A stretch of 64,000 nucleotides of DNA from an uncultured Roseovarius sp. (GTDB lineage: Bacteria > Pseudomonadota > Alphaproteobacteria > Rhodobacterales > Rhodobacteraceae), in assembly GCF_947259555.1 (NCBI RefSeq), contig NZ_CAMYMD010000084.1:62001-126000 (forward strand), in the 5' to 3' direction. Both the position numbers and the translations under genes were made by a program. A model generated the notes under the pieces. That model had not been told where the DNA came from. It made no database searches and saw nothing but the letters and a program-made list of their open reading frames with translations. Shown in pieces: positions 61,977 to 64,000 of this stretch (positions are counted from its first letter, which is position 1; every line of letters starts with the position of its first letter).

Positions 61977-64000
61977 ATGTCGACCGATCCCCTTGTCGTT
62001 TTTACCCCCTCGGGCAAGCGTGGACGCTTTCCCAAGGGCACACCGGTTCTGACAGTTGCGCGACAGTTGGGGGTCGATCTTGATTCGGTCTGCGGCGGGC
62101 GCGGTATCTGCTCGAAATGCCAGATCACGCCGGGCTATGGCGCGTTTTCCAAGCATGGCGTGACGGTGCATGAGGATGCGCTCTCGGAGTGGAACAGCGT
62201 CGAGGAGCGCTATGACCAGAAGCGCGGGCTGAAGCCGGGGCGGCGTCTGGGGTGCCAGGCGCAGGTCATGGGCGATGTTGTGATCGACGTGCCGGCTGAA
62301 TCCCAGGTCCACAAGCAGGTGGTGCGAAAGGCCGCCTCGGCCCGGGTGATCGCGATGGACCCAGGCACCAAGCTCTATTTCGTGGAGGTCGAAGAAGCCG
62401 ACATGCACGAGCCGACCGGCGACCTAGAGCGGCTGGCGCGGGCGCTCAAGGCTGAATGGGGCATCGACGCCATCCGCGCCGACCTGACGCTGCTCTCGAA
62501 ACTGCAACCGGTGCTGCGCAAGGGCAAGTACCAGGTGACGGTGGCGCTGCATCGCGGCCATGCCGGGGATGCCGCGCAGGTACTGGAAATCTGGCCGGGT
62601 CTGCATGAGGACGGGCTTTATGGCCTCGCCATCGATCTCGGATCGACCACCGTCGCCGCGCATCTGACGGATCTGGTGACCGGTGAGGTCAAGGCGTCGT
62701 CGGGCATCATGAACCCGCAGATCCGCTTTGGCGAAGACCTGATGAGCCGGGTCAGCTATTCGATGATGAACCCCGGCGGCGACAAGGAGATGACGGCGGC
62801 GGTGCGTGATGCCATCAATACGCTGGCCGAGGAGATCGCCAAGGAGGCGGAGATCGACGCAGGGTTGATCGTCGAGACGGTGTTCGTCTGCAACCCGGTG
62901 ATGCACCATCTGCTGTTGGGGATCGACCCGGTGGAACTGGGGCAGGCGCCCTTTGCGCTCGCGACGTCAAGCAGTCTGACCTTGGGTGCCAAAGAGCTTG
63001 ATCTTGCCGCCATCAACCCGCGCGCTCAGGTCTATATCCTGCCCTGCATCGCGGGCCACGTGGGGGCGGATTGCGCCGCTGTGGCACTGTCGGAAGAGCC
63101 GGGAAAATCCGAAGACCTCGCGCTCATCGTCGATGTCGGCACCAATGCCGAGATCCTGCTGGGCGACAAGACCCGGGTGCTGGCTTGCTCTTCTCCCACG
63201 GGGCCTGCTTTCGAGGGTGCGCAGATTTCCAGCGGTCAGCGCGCGGCACCGGGGGCGATCGAGGCCATCCGCATCGACGCCGAGACCAAAGAGCCGCGTT
63301 TCCGCGTCATCGGCTCCGACAAGTGGTCCGACGAGGACGGCTTTGACGACGAGGTGGGCGCGGGCGGAATCACCGGCATCTGCGGATCGGGGATCATCGA
63401 GGCGGTGGCGGAACTGCGCATGGCGGGGCTTTTGGACGAGAGCGGCCTGCTCGGCTCGGCCGAGGCCACCGGCACGGCGCGGATGATCCCCGAGGGGCGC
63501 ACGCATGCCTATCTCATCCATGACAGCACAGAGCATGGCGGGCCGCGTGTGACCGTGACACAGGGCGATATCCGGGCCATCCAGCTTGCCAAATCCGCGC
63601 TTTATGCGGGCGCGCGCTTGTTGATGGACGAGCGTGGTGTGGACAAGGTGGACCGGGTGGTGCTGGCCGGGGCCTTTGGCGCGCATATCTCGCCGCTGCA
63701 TGCGATGGTTCTGGGGATGATCCCCGACGTGCCGCTGGACAAGGTGACATCGGCAGGGAATGCCGCCGGAACCGGTGCGCGCATCGCGCTGTGCAACGTG
63801 GCTGCGCGGCGCGAGATCGAGCGCGTGGTGGGCGAGATCACCAAGGTCGAGACCGCAATCGAGCCGAAATTCCAGGAACATTTCGTCGCCGCCAACGCGA
63901 TCCCGCACAAGACCGACCCGTTCCCGGAACTGGCCAAGATCGTGCCGTTGCCAAGCCCGTCCTTCAACACCCATGGCGACGGCAGCGATGGCGGACGGCG
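61977..64000 (+). CDS. ferredoxin-domain ASKHA protein (RamA/RACE-like, DUF4445), 3' partial
   Basis: 674 codons up to the right edge with no stop, which is why the ORF track misses it. The N-terminus is a 2Fe-2S domain (VCGGRGICSKCQ, then RRLGCQAQV). A linker and an ASKHA ATPase-type domain follow (YGLAIDLGSTTVAAHLTDL, LALIVDVGTNAEILLGD, SPTGPAFEGAQISSG, ITGICGSGIIEAVAEL, VVLAGAFGAHI). Such proteins reactivate corrinoid proteins by ATP-driven reduction. A corrinoid methyltransferase is expected just outside the window. AGGA precedes the ATG. Confidence 0.88.
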   Translation, partial: MSTDPLVVFTPSGKRGRFPKGTPVLTVARQLGVDLDSVCGGRGICSKCQITPGYGAFSKHGVTVHEDALSEWNSVEERYDQKRGLKPGRRLGCQAQVMGDVVIDVPAESQVHKQVVRKAASARVIAMDPGTKLYFVEVEEADMHEPTGDLERLARALKAEWGIDAIRADLTLLSKLQPVLRKGKYQVTVALHRGHAGDAAQVLEIWPGLHEDGLYGLAIDLGSTTVAAHLTDLVTGEVKASSGIMNPQIRFGEDLMSRVSYSMMNPGGDKEMTAAVRDAINTLAEEIAKEAEIDAGLIVETVFVCNPVMHHLLLGIDPVELGQAPFALATSSSLTLGAKELDLAAINPRAQVYILPCIAGHVGADCAAVALSEEPGKSEDLALIVDVGTNAEILLGDKTRVLACSSPTGPAFEGAQISSGQRAAPGAIEAIRIDAETKEPRFRVIGSDKWSDEDGFDDEVGAGGITGICGSGIIEAVAELRMAGLLDESGLLGSAEATGTARMIPEGRTHAYLIHDSTEHGGPRVTVTQGDIRAIQLAKSALYAGARLLMDERGVDKVDRVVLAGAFGAHISPLHAMVLGMIPDVPLDKVTSAGNAAGTGARIALCNVAARREIERVVGEITKVETAIEPKFQEHFVAANAIPHKTDPFPELAKIVPLPSPSFNTHGDGSDGGR

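Noticed and set aside
62967-63974. 335-residue ORF on the minus strand
   Set aside because: Antisense shadow of the RamA-like gene, whose forward frame is open and carries clear motifs.

Overview
This window is a chromosomal segment of an alphaproteobacterium of the Rhodobacterales (Roseobacter group). The evidence is the flagellar gene order, CtrA-like sites (TTAA-N7-TTAA variants) instead of sigma-54 sites at flagellar promoters, a class I lysyl-tRNA synthetase, the DctBD-DctPQM arrangement, and high-GC codon use throughout. This taxonomic placement is an inference from content and synteny, not from a database search. The window is densely coded. No gene-free stretch exceeds 300 bases; the longest are 44498-44755 (terminator and inverted repeat units) and 13761-13979 (divergent promoter region). 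I see no rRNA, tRNA, CRISPR array, transposase or prophage gene.

Layout. (1) 1-5560: DctB (cut by the left edge) and DctD, a two-component system, followed by a TRAP transporter dctP-dctQ-dctM with an attenuating hairpin between dctP and dctQ. DctD lacks the GAFTGA loop. (2) 5646-38505: a flagellar supercluster. Forward motB, flgE, flgK, flgL, flgI; then an inserted sugar-modification island (11538-19156); reverse fliF-fliH-fliN-fliP; forward fliL, a small membrane protein, a motE-like gene, motA, a large periplasmic protein, a lytic transglycosylase, flhA, fliR, flhB and a FliJ-like protein; reverse flgB-flgC-fliE-fliQ-flgF-flgG-flgA-flgH-(second fliL); forward fliI. Flagellin, fliM, fliG, flgD, fliK and fliA are not in the window. 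(3) 38517-48813: housekeeping genes: terB-like, lysK, a cytochrome c, an OmpA lipoprotein, an AraC-type O6-alkylguanine methyltransferase, nth, an adenosine-kinase-like sugar kinase, an enoyl-CoA hydratase, mutM, ubiE and ubiB. (4) 48931-52193: a yjbH-yjbF exopolysaccharide pair and a DUF1810 gene. (5) 52223-59612: a complete histidine-utilisation locus, hutI-hutH-hutG-hutU facing hutF-hutC, with a palindromic operator in the divergent gap. (6) 59697-64000: aroA, a VTT/DedA-like membrane protein, and a ferredoxin-domain ASKHA protein (RamA/RACE type) that runs off the right edge and is missing from the ORF track.

How the genes work together. The flagellar block encodes most of the export gate (FlhA, FlhB, FliP, FliQ, FliR), its ATPase apparatus (FliI, FliH, probable FliJ), MS ring (FliF), rod, P and L rings, hook and hook-junction proteins, and the stator (MotA, MotB, MotE-like). 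Three CtrA-like sites lie before motB, before flgE and between fliF and fliL, which fits the known CtrA control of motility in this order. The inserted island carries three paralogous family-2-type glycosyltransferases, a GT32-like/hydrolase fusion and a SAM methyltransferase. It is the best candidate for an undescribed system here, possibly glycosylation and methylation of flagellin or of a surface glycan. The hut genes form the five-step route from histidine to glutamate through formylglutamate (HutF and HutG) under HutC.
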